64,000 nt of DNA from IMG/VR virus record IMGVR_UViG_3300037088_000882, positions 28,413 through 92,412 of that record; one strand, 5' to 3'. Made by a program: the position numbers and the translations under genes. This DNA is from a virus. Of the stretch, positions 39,073-48,291 are shown in pieces. The notes below the pieces were generated by a model. The model ran no database searches and was not told the origin of the DNA. It saw only the letters and a list, made by a program, of their open reading frames with translations. How positions within the stretch are numbered: the stretch's first letter is position 1; each line of letters starts with the position of its first letter.

Positions 39073-39770
39073 TGTCTGAGAGACCTTGCCCCTATTGTAA
39101 AAATGAACGTAAGGCAGTTGTGGTTGTTCCACATCCTTACATAGATAATAAATTTAAGACTGCGATTAGATGGTGTATCTGTATGTTGGCTCAATTTGTT
39201 TCCGAATCTACTGAGAATACTATCCTTTCTTCTTTTGAAGGGGATATAATTCCTTTAGATAAAATAAATTCTAATTTAGAATTTATTCCCGATGAATTGT
39301 TTAAAAGCCCTAATTTACTTATCAGAGGTGATTACGATACTTTCTGCAATCATTTAAGAAGTACCCTTATTAAATACCGTTATAAGGATCCACCGAGTTC
39401 TATTTATTGCTGTGAGGCTATAAACGTCCTCCAGAGATTTTATGTGGAGCAAAATGATAAGTCCTGCATGACTCTTTCTGAGACAGAGAAATACGATCTT
39501 ATGGTTATTTGTCTTGGAAATAAGCAAAAGAATGATCAGTTGAAAACTTGTATTGCTGAAGTAGTTTACATGAGGAAGAAAAAGAAAAAGCCTACATGGG
39601 TATATATGCCTCATCCAAGTCTGGAGCAATGTGTGTGGGAAAAGTCTCCTGAACTTGAGGAGTATTTAAAAGAGTATAAAGCAATAAATATTGCTGCAGA
39701 TGGAATTGCAGTTGATCGAACATCAAAAACAAATAGCAAGCTTTCTAATTTTAATATTGGTGGACGATAA
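39069..39770 (+). CDS. Hypothetical protein with N-terminal zinc knuckle, possibly a helicase loader, 233 aa
   Basis: CPYCKNERK and WCICMLAQF near the N-terminus suggest a zinc site. The middle has LLIRGDYDTFCNHLRSTLIKYR, which loosely resembles the N-terminal part of loader ATPases but lacks a Walker A. It sits between the SNF2 and DnaB-type helicases. Loader role is inferred from position only. Confidence 0.5.
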   Translation: MMSERPCPYCKNERKAVVVVPHPYIDNKFKTAIRWCICMLAQFVSESTENTILSSFEGDIIPLDKINSNLEFIPDELFKSPNLLIRGDYDTFCNHLRSTLIKYRYKDPPSSIYCCEAINVLQRFYVEQNDKSCMTLSETEKYDLMVICLGNKQKNDQLKTCIAEVVYMRKKKKKPTWVYMPHPSLEQCVWEKSPELEEYLKEYKAINIAADGIAVDRTSKTNSKLSNFNIGGR

Positions 39771-39772
39771 CC

Positions 39773-41275
39773 ATGAAAAGAATATTTAGATCAATAATAG
39801 ATGTTAAAAAAGGTGGGATGCCCACCATTCCTTATGACGAGCTTATAAGAAATTATAAGGCTTTCGAGTCAAGCCATGTTCTGGCTGAAGACCCCTCTTA
39901 TTTACAAATTTACCATTGGATTGAAGCTCACTTTCGTAAATATAAAGAGCTACCCTCTATTGATCTTTTAAAAGAAAAAGCTCAAAATGAAGGTAGTGAG
40001 ATCATATTTGCCAATCTTGAAGAGATCCTTGTTCAAACTCCTTTTTATAGGTCCGATTATCAAGCAATTTTAAAGGAGAAGTTTGAAGAACAAAACAGTT
40101 CAAATTTTAAAGAAATACTTAATAAAACCTGGCAGGTTGCAAGTTCTGGGTTAAAAATCGGGAAGAATAAACAGGTTAAAGGTATTGATGAAGCTCTAAA
40201 TTATTTCATTGGAGAAGCAAGAAAATTTAGATACGCTTCTGGCGAGATCAAGACCGAGGGAGAGATTCGTAGTGTTGAGGATCAAAAAGAGGTTATAGAA
40301 GCTTATCAGTTAAGAAAGAAAAATCCCACTGTTGGGTTATTTACAAATATTGATAAGATTGATGAGGTTTTCAGGGGAGTTCAGTTAGGGCATTTATTTA
40401 TTGTAGCTGCCTATGTCAGTCAGGGAAAAACAACTTTTGTGGCTAACATGGCTTATAATGGAATTATGCAGGGTATGAATGGGGCCTATGTGAGTCTCGA
40501 AATGACTTACGAGGAAATGAGAGATTTGATGTATGTCCTACATTGCTCAAATCCTGATTGGTATAAACATCCAAAGTACAAGCATTTGGCTGGTAAAATA
40601 TCTTATGATAAAGTTAGGCATGGGGAATTGAATGAGTTGGAAGAAGAGTTTTTTATAACTGCATCAGAAGATTTTAAGAATCGTCCTGATTTCGGTAAGC
40701 TCGAGCTCATGCAGTATTCAGGCATAACTCCATCAGTTCTTGAAATGGAATTATACGATCGAAAAGCAAAACTCTCAGAGAGTGGCCGTAATCTAGAATT
40801 TGCCATTATAGATTATGTGGGATTAATGTCTCAGGATAAGGAACTTCGATCGGGTGATGTTAAAGCTGATTTGAACCATATGTTGAAGAGACTTAAAGCT
40901 TTTGCTTTGAATTTTGATAGTGGACGTGGACTCCGAGTAATTACTCCTCACCAGATAAACCGTGAAGGGTATAAAGAAGCCATTAAAAATGAGGGCATTT
41001 ATAGGATTACAGCTCTTTCGGATGCTAATGAATCAGAGCGTTCAGCCGATGGTGTTGTTGCTTTGTATATGAATGAGGATATGAGACGTCATGGAACAAT
41101 TAAGGTTACTTGTTTAAAAAACCGTCATGGTGCAATATTTTCTCCGTTTGATGCCAATCTTGATGTGTCTATATCGAAATGTCTTCGAGATGCTATCCAG
41201 GTTAAAGGTAATGAAGGTATAAACGATGAAGCCATGGCAATTGCTAACGTTATGGACACTGTTTTGGGGGATTAA
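39773..41275 (+). CDS. Replicative DnaB-type helicase, 500 aa
   Basis: RecA-like core: AAYVSQGKTTFVANMAYN (Walker A), YVSLEMTYEEMRDLMY (H1a-type), LEFAIIDYVGLMS (Walker B) and ITPHQINREGYKEAI (sensor region). An N-terminal domain of about 180 residues precedes it. It unwinds DNA at the fork as a hexamer. It lies in a replication block with Pol I and CHC2 protein. Confidence 0.9.
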   Translation: MKRIFRSIIDVKKGGMPTIPYDELIRNYKAFESSHVLAEDPSYLQIYHWIEAHFRKYKELPSIDLLKEKAQNEGSEIIFANLEEILVQTPFYRSDYQAILKEKFEEQNSSNFKEILNKTWQVASSGLKIGKNKQVKGIDEALNYFIGEARKFRYASGEIKTEGEIRSVEDQKEVIEAYQLRKKNPTVGLFTNIDKIDEVFRGVQLGHLFIVAAYVSQGKTTFVANMAYNGIMQGMNGAYVSLEMTYEEMRDLMYVLHCSNPDWYKHPKYKHLAGKISYDKVRHGELNELEEEFFITASEDFKNRPDFGKLELMQYSGITPSVLEMELYDRKAKLSESGRNLEFAIIDYVGLMSQDKELRSGDVKADLNHMLKRLKAFALNFDSGRGLRVITPHQINREGYKEAIKNEGIYRITALSDANESERSADGVVALYMNEDMRRHGTIKVTCLKNRHGAIFSPFDANLDVSISKCLRDAIQVKGNEGINDEAMAIANVMDTVLGD

Positions 41276-41389
41276 ATGGATGAATATAGATTCGCTCGAA
41301 TGGGTGATATTCTTTGTGAGATATCTGAATGGGATGAAGAGGATATAACTGAATTCATAGAACGCTTAATGGAGGTATTGGATAAATGA
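41276..41389 (+). CDS. Small acidic protein, 37 aa
   Basis: Starts one nucleotide after the helicase stop and ends in ATGA overlap with the next gene. Acidic helix (EISEWDEEDITEFIERLMEV). The tight packing supports translation. Function unknown. Confidence 0.5.
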   Translation: MDEYRFARMGDILCEISEWDEEDITEFIERLMEVLDK

Positions 41390-41778
41390 TTCATGAGTTA
41401 AAAACATGGCCCCAATATTATGATGTTATTATTTCTGGGCATAAAACTTTTGAAGTTAGGAAAAATGATCGTCATTTTGAAGTTGGCGACCTTTTGATTT
41501 TAAAAGAATATCACCCTATAACTGGGTACACAGGAAAACAGATAACAAAGGAAATAACTTATATCCTTCCTGGTGGAAGTCAGTTTGGCATTCATATGGA
41601 CCATGTTGTGATAGGTTTTAACCAATCGGAGGCCGAAGCCTTAAAAGAGACTGTTGGACTTCTTAAAGATGCCGTAGAAGCCTGGGAAGAGCGTGATATG
41701 GGAAATTGGTGGGATCATAATTATAAACATGTATGCGAGATCACAGGACATCAAATTCGTAACTCAGCTCAGGATTAG
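41386..41778 (+). CDS. ASCH-like / DUF3850 protein, 130 aa
   Basis: HELKTWPQYYDVIISGHKTFEVRKNDR (landmark: first 20 only IHELKTWPQYYDVIISGHKT) matches the DUF3850 pattern, related to ASCH/PUA RNA-binding folds. The C-terminal 40 residues are helical. It probably binds RNA or nucleotides. Common in phages next to replication genes. Confidence 0.8.
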   Translation: MIHELKTWPQYYDVIISGHKTFEVRKNDRHFEVGDLLILKEYHPITGYTGKQITKEITYILPGGSQFGIHMDHVVIGFNQSEAEALKETVGLLKDAVEAWEERDMGNWWDHNYKHVCEITGHQIRNSAQD

Positions 41779-41782
41779 TTTG

Positions 41783-42331
41783 ATGAAAGACCCTACCCTA
41801 GTAAAAGATCTCATTCTTGAGAAGGTTGACCTTGCCAAAGTCATGATGGACTATAAGGTTGATTTCATGTATAACCCTTCTAAGCAGGATGAAGCTCAGT
41901 TTCGTTGTCCCTTCCATGGTCAGGATACTAAACCCTCGGCTCGATATTACCGAGCTACTCAGTCCTGTTGGTGTTGGGTATGTGGTAAGCGATGGGATGT
42001 GATAGGGTTTATCATGGAACGGGAGACAATGACTTTTGTCGGGGCGGTTAATTATATTGCTAATCGTTACAAGGTTGATACCTCATCTATTCCTGATACA
42101 CCTGAATTTAAAAATCCTAAGGTTCAAAAAATTTCTGAAGATTCTGTTTTAATGACGGTACTCACAAACAGTATTATGGAGAGTAGGAAAAAATTACCTT
42201 TAGAAAAATATCGTGTAATATGTTCATTTTTTTATAAGCTTGCCTATGAGAAGAGTCTTGGACAAGACACATCTGAAGGTGTGAAAAAATTAATAGGAAA
42301 ACTGGAAAAAATAAATAATGAGTCGATATAA
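41783..42331 (+). CDS. CHC2 zinc-binding primase-like protein, 182 aa
   Basis: I choose the ATG of MKDPTLVKDL (AGGATTAG upstream); earlier codons overlap the ASCH gene. FRCPFHGQDTKPSARYY and CWCWVCGKRWDVIGFIM form the DnaG-type CHC2 zinc finger. No TOPRIM domain follows. It may be the zinc domain of a split primase; the catalytic subunit was not found here. Confidence 0.8.
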   Translation: MKDPTLVKDLILEKVDLAKVMMDYKVDFMYNPSKQDEAQFRCPFHGQDTKPSARYYRATQSCWCWVCGKRWDVIGFIMERETMTFVGAVNYIANRYKVDTSSIPDTPEFKNPKVQKISEDSVLMTVLTNSIMESRKKLPLEKYRVICSFFYKLAYEKSLGQDTSEGVKKLIGKLEKINNESI

Positions 42332-45300
42332 AGCAGCTACAGTTAGTTCAGGGGACCTTTTTGAAGAGGATAAGATTCAGACCCTTACGGGCGAGAAGCC
42401 TTGGATGAAGGATAGAGTTTTTAAGTGTGCTGAAACAATTGAAGACGTAAGGAAGTTTGTAGATAATGCTATCGATCCTGCCATTAATCCTTCGAGAAGA
42501 TGTGTCCTGGATCTTGAAACTACAGGATTAAACAGCCGAACTAAAAAACAAGTTGGTCCTGATGGTAAAATTCGTCAGGTCCCTATAACTCCTATTGTAG
42601 GTTTTTGTGTTTCCTACGACTCAAAATTTGGTTTTTATATTCCCATTAAACATTGGGATGATCCTAATAATCCAGAAGGCTATAATTTACCTGAAAAGGA
42701 AGTTTTCGAGGAAATCCGTAGGTTATGTGCGTTTTGTGTGACTATCTACCATAATGCTAAATTCGATCTACAGTTTCTGAAAAATTACGGCATTATTGTA
42801 TCTGATTTCAGAAAGTTTGAAGATACTCTCCTAAAAGCACATCTCTTTGATCCAGCCCAAAAAGATAATAAGCTTAAGCATCTATCAGAACGCCTGCTTA
42901 ATCAACCCATGATAGAATTCAGTGATATAACAGGTAAGGAAAAACGTTTTGATCTTCTTGATCCCAGGAAGATTGGTTACGTCTATGGGTCTTCGGATGG
43001 AGTCTGCACCTTTGATCTTAATAATTATTTTGATGCTCAAGAAATTGTTACAAGCCAGAAATCCATATACGACCTTGAGAGAAGAATAACCCTGGTTGTT
43101 ATGGAAATGGAATCAAACCTTGTTAAGTTGAATATCCCGTATTTAAAAGATTTACAGCATCGAACTCAAACTCGAATAGATGAAATTGAAAAGCAGATCC
43201 ATGCATTTGCTGGCCGTGATATAAATATTGCAAGTCCTCAACAATTAGGTAAGTTTCTTTTTGATGAAAAGCAATATACTTACCCTGAGAAGTCCAAGAC
43301 CGCGTCCGGGCAATATAGCACTGCAGATGCTACTCTTGAAAAGATAGCTGAGTTATACCCCATCGTTAAAAGGATTATGGAGTATCGGGGATTAGAAAAA
43401 ATAAATGGGACCTATATAACTAAACTGCTGAATAATTATGATGAGGATGAGTGTGTAAAACTTTGTTTTAATCAGTCTGGAACGGATACTGGCCGATTCT
43501 CGTCTCCTGGAGGCCAGGGCATTGATGAGGATGGTTATTCAGGGACTAACGTTCAAAGTATTCCAAAAAAGCCTGATGAGGATAATCCATGGATGGATAT
43601 GCGTAAGGCTTTTGTCCCTCGACCTGGCTTTACAATGATTGCGGCAGATTATGAAAACGAAGAGATGCGTATTGCTACGAATTACTCATTAGAGACTAAG
43701 TGGATTGATGCTGTAAAAAATGATATTGACTTTCATACGGCAACAGGAGCTATTATTGCTGGTGGTAAGGAAGCTAGCCAGGTTACTTCAAGTGAAAGAA
43801 AATTGGGTAAATGTGTTGCAAAGGGAACATTAATAGCTTCAGACCGAGGATGGCTTCCTATCGAGAAATTAAAAAAAGGGGATAAAGTAGTTACTCATAC
43901 TGGAGAGCTTAAAAGAATTACCAAGATATGGGATATGGGTGTAAAACCGGGAATGGTACTTCACACTAAAGGGAAGCATAAAATAACTTGTGGGTTAAAT
44001 CATAAGTTTCTTACAGAGAATAATGAATGGGTAAGAGCGGAAGAATTAAAAATAGGCTGTATAATAAAAACAATGGCTGTTTCTATCAAACCTTTTTTAA
44101 GTTTAGATAAAGATTGGAAATCAGGTTCGACTGAGATAAGTAAAATTAAATTTATAAATCAGGTAGATTTAATGGATCTTACAATTGAAGGGGATCATAC
44201 TTATATAGCTCAGGGTTTAGTGACTCATAATACAACTAATTTTCTGGCTCTTTATCTCGGAGGACCCAAAACATTAGCAGCAAAAGCAAAAATATCGATG
44301 ATGGAGGCCAAAAAGGTCCTGTATACTTTCTGGGAAGGTGTTCCCAAATTAAAGAAGTGGAAGGATACTGAGATTCTTAAAGCTCGAAAATTAAGGATGG
44401 TTAAAACTGCTTTCGGTCGGGTACGTTCTCTGACTAAGTATTATGAAAGTGGTGATCCTATTATCGAGTCTCATGGGGACCGTTGTGCTATAAACACGCA
44501 GATCCAGGGTTCGGCTGCAGACATGATGAAGATTGTTATGTCTAGGGTATACTTATGGATACATGAGAATAATCTTCAGGATGAGGTAAGGCTTCTTATT
44601 ACCATGCATGATGAGCTTGTTTTTGAGATAAAGACTGAGAAGCTTGAAGAGTATGTTCCATATATTGCTCGGATCATGATGTTACCCGAGATTGTAACTG
44701 ACATGCTTCATTGGCCGGTGCCTTTAACTGTAGACATCAAATATGGGGATTCCTGGAGAGCTAAGAAAACTTTCTTTAAGGATTTTCCAAATGCGAAGGA
44801 AAAACTTAATGATCTCCTAAAGTCTAAAGTTATTGAGATGCCTAAGAATCGTTATGAGATTCTTAAACAGCAAATTCCTGATCCTGTTTCTCAACAACAA
44901 GAAGTTGTTAAAGATTCAACCCCAATTAAAGAGGAGCCCATTGTTGTTGAAAAGAAAGAAGAGCCTGCTCCTGTTGTAGTAGATGTTACTCCCCAGACTG
45001 AGGCCATCTTAAAAGATCCTGTAGATTCCTTGATAACTGATGTGAGTATCCAGGAAACTGTACCGGAGGAAAAAAAAGAACCTGAAGTTGACAAGGTACA
45101 AATCGAAGATAAGATATTAGTGTTTACATTAAGGGATCGTCGGGATGTCACATTACGGCATATGAACGATATAATACGGTTTTTTATTCGAGAGATTAAA
45201 AGAGGGAGGAAATACAAGAGTCCTATGAAAACATTAAGGGTTAGGGATTCTATAGGTAATAGTCTCATGGTATCAGAGACTGAAGTACCAGAAGAGCCTT

Positions 45301-45332
45301 TTTTGACATTAGCAAGATTTTATGAAGTATAA
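42318..45332 (+). CDS. polA: Pol I-family DNA polymerase containing a mini-intein, 1004 aa
   Basis: The 3'-5' exonuclease motifs are present: CVLDLETTGLN (Exo I), IYHNAKFDLQFLKNYG (Exo II), and DLLDPR..YVYGSSDGV (Exo III region). Polymerase motif A is AADYENEEMRIA, motif B is the O helix GK-TTNFLALYLGG, split by the intein, and motif C is TMHDELVFE. The last 150 residues are an acidic Pro/Glu linker plus a small basic domain (VFTLRDRRDVTLRHMND). Intein at residues 499-638. It overlaps the CHC2 gene by 14 nt. Confidence 0.95.
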   Translation: MSRYKAATVSSGDLFEEDKIQTLTGEKPWMKDRVFKCAETIEDVRKFVDNAIDPAINPSRRCVLDLETTGLNSRTKKQVGPDGKIRQVPITPIVGFCVSYDSKFGFYIPIKHWDDPNNPEGYNLPEKEVFEEIRRLCAFCVTIYHNAKFDLQFLKNYGIIVSDFRKFEDTLLKAHLFDPAQKDNKLKHLSERLLNQPMIEFSDITGKEKRFDLLDPRKIGYVYGSSDGVCTFDLNNYFDAQEIVTSQKSIYDLERRITLVVMEMESNLVKLNIPYLKDLQHRTQTRIDEIEKQIHAFAGRDINIASPQQLGKFLFDEKQYTYPEKSKTASGQYSTADATLEKIAELYPIVKRIMEYRGLEKINGTYITKLLNNYDEDECVKLCFNQSGTDTGRFSSPGGQGIDEDGYSGTNVQSIPKKPDEDNPWMDMRKAFVPRPGFTMIAADYENEEMRIATNYSLETKWIDAVKNDIDFHTATGAIIAGGKEASQVTSSERKLGKCVAKGTLIASDRGWLPIEKLKKGDKVVTHTGELKRITKIWDMGVKPGMVLHTKGKHKITCGLNHKFLTENNEWVRAEELKIGCIIKTMAVSIKPFLSLDKDWKSGSTEISKIKFINQVDLMDLTIEGDHTYIAQGLVTHNTTNFLALYLGGPKTLAAKAKISMMEAKKVLYTFWEGVPKLKKWKDTEILKARKLRMVKTAFGRVRSLTKYYESGDPIIESHGDRCAINTQIQGSAADMMKIVMSRVYLWIHENNLQDEVRLLITMHDELVFEIKTEKLEEYVPYIARIMMLPEIVTDMLHWPVPLTVDIKYGDSWRAKKTFFKDFPNAKEKLNDLLKSKVIEMPKNRYEILKQQIPDPVSQQQEVVKDSTPIKEEPIVVEKKEEPAPVVVDVTPQTEAILKDPVDSLITDVSIQETVPEEKKEPEVDKVQIEDKILVFTLRDRRDVTLRHMNDIIRFFIREIKRGRKYKSPMKTLRVRDSIGNSLMVSETEVPEEPFLTLARFYEV
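43812..44231 (+). mobile_element. Mini-intein in DNA polymerase, 140 aa, no endonuclease
   Basis: Starts at Cys499 (CVAKGTLIASDRGWLP), contains block B-like GLNHKFLTENNEW, and ends VTHN before Thr. Splicing joins GK to TTNFLALYLGG, restoring the O helix of motif B, the nucleotide-binding helix. Only about 140 residues, so the homing endonuclease is absent. Loss or failure of splicing would inactivate the polymerase. Confidence 0.92.
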
Positions 45333-45530
45333 TCTTTAAAAAACCCTTGATCTATTTTTTCATATCAGTTATATTGATTTTATCGGGAGTTTTTCAAAAA
45401 AGAATATCTCCTGTAAGTAACTCGAAATAATAGAGTTACACACAATTCAAGATTGAACTTTAATACAAAAATTTAGTTCAAAAACAAAAAGTCCGTTATA
45501 TTACCACAATTAAAAAAAGGAGCCTCAAGA
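45333..45530 (+). promoter_or_regulatory. Promoter and leader before the sigma-like gene
   Basis: TTGATC (45347-45352), 17 nt, TATATT (45370-45375) is a good sigma70 promoter. Downstream there is an inverted repeat GTAACTC...GAGTTAC (about 45417-45440) and the leader is AT-rich. RBS AAAAAGGAG is just before 45531. About 150 nt of leader could be regulatory. Confidence 0.7.
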
Positions 45531-46235
45531 ATGGTTTCTACTAATTGTATCCCTGTCTTCATCCGCTACAATGATTCGGAATTTAGAGCTCTCGTTACCT
45601 CCATTTGTAATTCTCTCAATTATCAAGGATCTTATGAAGAAATAATTGCCGAGTTATATGAAAAAATTTGTGATAGTCCGATTCTTCAGTCTTTTAATCG
45701 GCATTATTATCGAGGTGTTGCCTCAAATAAAATGTCTACTTATCTTTACCCTATAATACGCAATCATGTAATTTCCCGTCTTAAATCTCCCGAGCATAAA
45801 ATTTTTCAGTCAATTGCCTATTCCCCATCTTACGACTCAGAAGAAACTAATGATATGGATCATGTTCTGAGTAACAATAACATTGCACCAGATTACGAAG
45901 AATTACTTTTACACAATGCTGAGGTGGATCAGGTTGATGGGCTTCGTTTAGAGTTGCAGGATTTTGCACGTCGTTATTTACATCAGTCTAAATCACGTAG
46001 GGGTAAGAAAAGTCTTTCAAAAAAATCAAGCTGTACTTTATTGGATATATATAATTATCTTTATGAGGGCTATTCGAATAAAGAGATTGCCGATATATAT
46101 GAAGTTTCTCAAATGTCAGTCAGCCATTATAAAAACAAACTTGCTAAAGCGTTATTAAAATACGGGTTCACTGTATCACCAAGACGTAAAAGGAAGGTTT
46201 GTGATGATTCAGATAACGACATGTCCGAAATGTAA
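45531..46235 (+). CDS. Phage sigma factor (sigma70-like), 234 aa
   Basis: Region 2-like helices lie at about 60-95 (STYLYPIIRNHVISRLKS). A C-terminal region 4 helix-turn-helix is at about 175-210 (LYEGYSNKEIADIYEVSQMS followed by VSHYKNKLAKALL). Spacing resembles compact phage sigma factors for late or middle promoters. Basic tail. It has its own promoter. Confidence 0.75.
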   Translation: MVSTNCIPVFIRYNDSEFRALVTSICNSLNYQGSYEEIIAELYEKICDSPILQSFNRHYYRGVASNKMSTYLYPIIRNHVISRLKSPEHKIFQSIAYSPSYDSEETNDMDHVLSNNNIAPDYEELLLHNAEVDQVDGLRLELQDFARRYLHQSKSRRGKKSLSKKSSCTLLDIYNYLYEGYSNKEIADIYEVSQMSVSHYKNKLAKALLKYGFTVSPRRKRKVCDDSDNDMSEM

Positions 46236-46395
46236 ATCGGGAATTGAAATTACTGAATGCAAAGAAGATGCTATCGATAGTGTTGGTGTTTTTTGCGTTA
46301 ATGAAGAATGTTTTTTCCATAGAAGTGCTATCGTAGGTCTGGATCGAACTGAACCGAGCGTTTATATTGCTGAGGAATTAAAAGTAAATTTTTAA
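46204..46395 (+). CDS. Zinc-ribbon microprotein, 63 aa
   Basis: CPKCKSG and GVFCVNEECFF supply a four-Cys site. It overlaps the sigma gene by 32 nt in another frame. AAGGAAGG lies upstream; I take the ATG at 46204 rather than GTG at 46201. Confidence 0.65.
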   Translation: MIQITTCPKCKSGIEITECKEDAIDSVGVFCVNEECFFHRSAIVGLDRTEPSVYIAEELKVNF

Positions 46396-46524
46396 ATGTG
46401 AATTATGGCTGATATTATAAGTATAATATATTAGACCACAATCTGTTGTGGCCATGAGAACAATAGAGCTCAACTGGTAGATCCCCTATGTGCTCCTTTA
46501 TCACCCTATAAGAAAGGCTCATAA
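46396..46524 (+). promoter_or_regulatory. Leader of the ParB gene
   Basis: A TATAAT box is followed by the hairpin CCACAA-UCUG-UUGUGG and a helix-forming GAGCUC...segment, then AGAAAGG before 46525. No U-run, so probably an RNA structure rather than an intrinsic terminator. Confidence 0.4.
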
Positions 46525-47316
46525 ATGAGTTTGAAAGACCTTTTTTCCAGCAAGGATTTCTTTTATTACATCCCTCTTGATAATATCAAGGTGGATCCTG
46601 ATTTTAATGTTCGAACGGAATTCGGGGATATTCCAGCACTCGCAAAAGATATAGCGACGAACGGTCTTACGCATGCCCTTACAGTACGTTTATCTGAAGA
46701 TAAAAAGTGTGTTTACATTGTAGATGGGGAACGCCGTTTTCGTGCTATCAATTACATCAATAACAATAAGCTGGTCGAAAATGGAATGCTTGATGTGAAA
46801 TGTAGCCTTGAGGAAAAAGGGTCCAATGAACAGTCTCGTATTATTCGAATGTTCTCTACTGGAGCAAATTCAAAAGCATTAACAGAAATCGAACAGGCTA
46901 AGGTTGTTTTTCGTTTGATGTCGGTTCACCATTTAAAAGTAAAAGAAATTGCTAACTCGATTGGAAGACCTCAAACATACGTTAATCACCTCCTTGACCT
47001 GCATAGTGCCCCCACCAATATTAAAGAAGCGGTAGTTGAAAAGAAAATGTCCCCAACAGCTGCTATTAAATTATCTAAAGCCCCTAAAGAAAAAAGGGAT
47101 GAAATTTTACGTAAAGCAGCCTCAGGCACAGGTAAGGTTAAAGTAAAAGACGTTGAGAAAGCTACTCAAGGAACCTCTTCTGAAATATCCTCTCGTACAG
47201 TTAAAAATTACATTAAAAAGGTCGATAAACTTATTGATGCTGGAGTGAGTAAGTACAAATGGGAATGTGTAAAACTTGGTCTTGAGATTGCTCTTGGCCT
47301 TAAAGAATTGCCCTGA
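46525..47316 (+). CDS. parB: ParB/Spo0J-like protein, 263 aa
   Basis: ParB N-terminal domain: IKVDPDFNVRTEFGDIPALA, GLTHALTVRL, VDGERRFRA. Then the HTH (KVKEIANSIGRPQTYVNHLL), a linker and a C-terminal helical domain. It binds parS-like sites or acts as a CTPase clamp; it could serve in phage DNA segregation or regulation. No ParA is adjacent. Confidence 0.88.
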   Translation: MSLKDLFSSKDFFYYIPLDNIKVDPDFNVRTEFGDIPALAKDIATNGLTHALTVRLSEDKKCVYIVDGERRFRAINYINNNKLVENGMLDVKCSLEEKGSNEQSRIIRMFSTGANSKALTEIEQAKVVFRLMSVHHLKVKEIANSIGRPQTYVNHLLDLHSAPTNIKEAVVEKKMSPTAAIKLSKAPKEKRDEILRKAASGTGKVKVKDVEKATQGTSSEISSRTVKNYIKKVDKLIDAGVSKYKWECVKLGLEIALGLKELP

Positions 47317-47324
47317 GGAATAAA

Positions 47325-47429
47325 ATGGTAAAAATGAAACAAGCACTTTTAGGCTTTGGTGTAGGGCTTGTAGTGGGTTTTGTTTTAGGTGTCGGAGCAA
47401 CACTTTTTTGGATGCTTATATCACCATGA
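47325..47429 (+). CDS. Membrane micropeptide, 34 aa
   Basis: MVKMKQALLGFGVGLVVGFV and more: a Gly-rich single transmembrane helix after a Lys-rich start. GAGGAAT RBS 8 nt upstream. Function unknown; a possible holin-like or envelope peptide. Confidence 0.55.
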   Translation: MVKMKQALLGFGVGLVVGFVLGVGATLFWMLISP

Positions 47430-47442
47430 AAAGAGTAAAAAG

Positions 47443-48153
47443 ATGATTACCACAGACATTATTATTATTTCATATAAAGACCAGGTTCCTCTCGAAAAAT
47501 GTATTGCTTCGATTAAAAAGCATTGCAAAGATTACAATCTTATTATTGAAGATAATAATGTTGTTAATAACGGGTTTACTAAAGCCGTTAATAATGGGGT
47601 AAGAAAGGGCACAGCTCCTTATATTTGGTTGGTTAATTCTGATGCCTTGATTAGAGATAAGAAAACTCAGCAAGCCCTGATCGATCGTTTCTCTTATTGC
47701 CCTCAGGTAGGAGTAGTTGGAAGCATGCAGGTGGATTTTGATAACCATGATTTAATCAGGCATGCTGGAACAGTGCGAGCTTTTCCTGGGGGAATTCATA
47801 AGAATGGGTTGATTTCCATGGGCCATGGTAGAGTGCCTGAGAAACAGACATGGGTTAATTTTGCTAGTGTTATGTTTTCTCGTTCCATGTATAACGATAT
47901 TGGGCCTCTGGATGAATCAATGTTCTTAATCTATTCTGATAGTGATTATTGTTATTTTGCTCGGTCTAAAGGATATGAAGTATGGTATGAACCACGAAGT
48001 ATGGTCTACCATAAGCTAAATGCTTCCAAAACGGTTACTGAATGGCATAAAAAGGATATGGAAGCTTTTATGGAAAAATGGGGCATCGTTCCAGCTCCAA
48101 ATGGAAATTTTATGTACAGTGCTTTATTTTCTAAATTGGATATGTTTCCATAA
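47443..48153 (+). CDS. Family 2 glycosyltransferase, 236 aa
   Basis: Start chosen at ATG 47443 (AAAAGAG upstream). ITTDIIIISYKDQVPLEKCI and NNVVNNGFTKAVNNG match the GT2 start; WLVNSDALI holds the DxD-like motif and YFARSKGYEVWYEPRSMVYH the acceptor region. It may glycosylate phage DNA, a protein or host glycan. Confidence 0.85.
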   Translation: MITTDIIIISYKDQVPLEKCIASIKKHCKDYNLIIEDNNVVNNGFTKAVNNGVRKGTAPYIWLVNSDALIRDKKTQQALIDRFSYCPQVGVVGSMQVDFDNHDLIRHAGTVRAFPGGIHKNGLISMGHGRVPEKQTWVNFASVMFSRSMYNDIGPLDESMFLIYSDSDYCYFARSKGYEVWYEPRSMVYHKLNASKTVTEWHKKDMEAFMEKWGIVPAPNGNFMYSALFSKLDMFP

Positions 48154-48156
48154 TGT

Positions 48157-48268
48157 GGGCATAATAATAAGTGAAACATAACGGTTTGCGTACCTCCTAC
48201 TATATTGACGCCTTCGGGCCATGTAATATAGTCCTAATGTGAGGAATGTTTTAACGGAGATTGTGCCC
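48157..48268 (+). ncRNA. Structured RNA with nested helices and a 7x7 internal loop
   Basis: Outer helix GGGCATAAT / ATTGTGCCC, internal loop 7x7 (AATAAGT / AACGGAG), inner helix GAAACAT / ATGTTTT, then ACTATATT / AATATAGT around a GCC-UUCG-GGC tetraloop and CCTC/GAGG. It fills the gap before 48292. Loop size recalls the permuted tRNAs but the sequences differ. Confidence 0.5.
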
Positions 48269-48291
48269 ATATTATAAAAATTGAGGTTTGA

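Noticed and set aside
41693-41782. Upstream start for the CHC2 protein
   Set aside because: It lies inside the ASCH-like gene in another frame; the ATG at 41783 follows AGGATTAG and fits family starts.
45418-45440. Copy of the U2 loop motif TAACTCG near 45.42 kb
   Set aside because: It is part of a simple hairpin GTAACTC...GAGTTAC with no tRNA halves nearby.
46440-46500. tRNA D-arm-like string AGAGCTCAACTGGTAGA
   Set aside because: No anticodon arm, T-arm or acceptor pairing around it; better read as leader of the parB gene.
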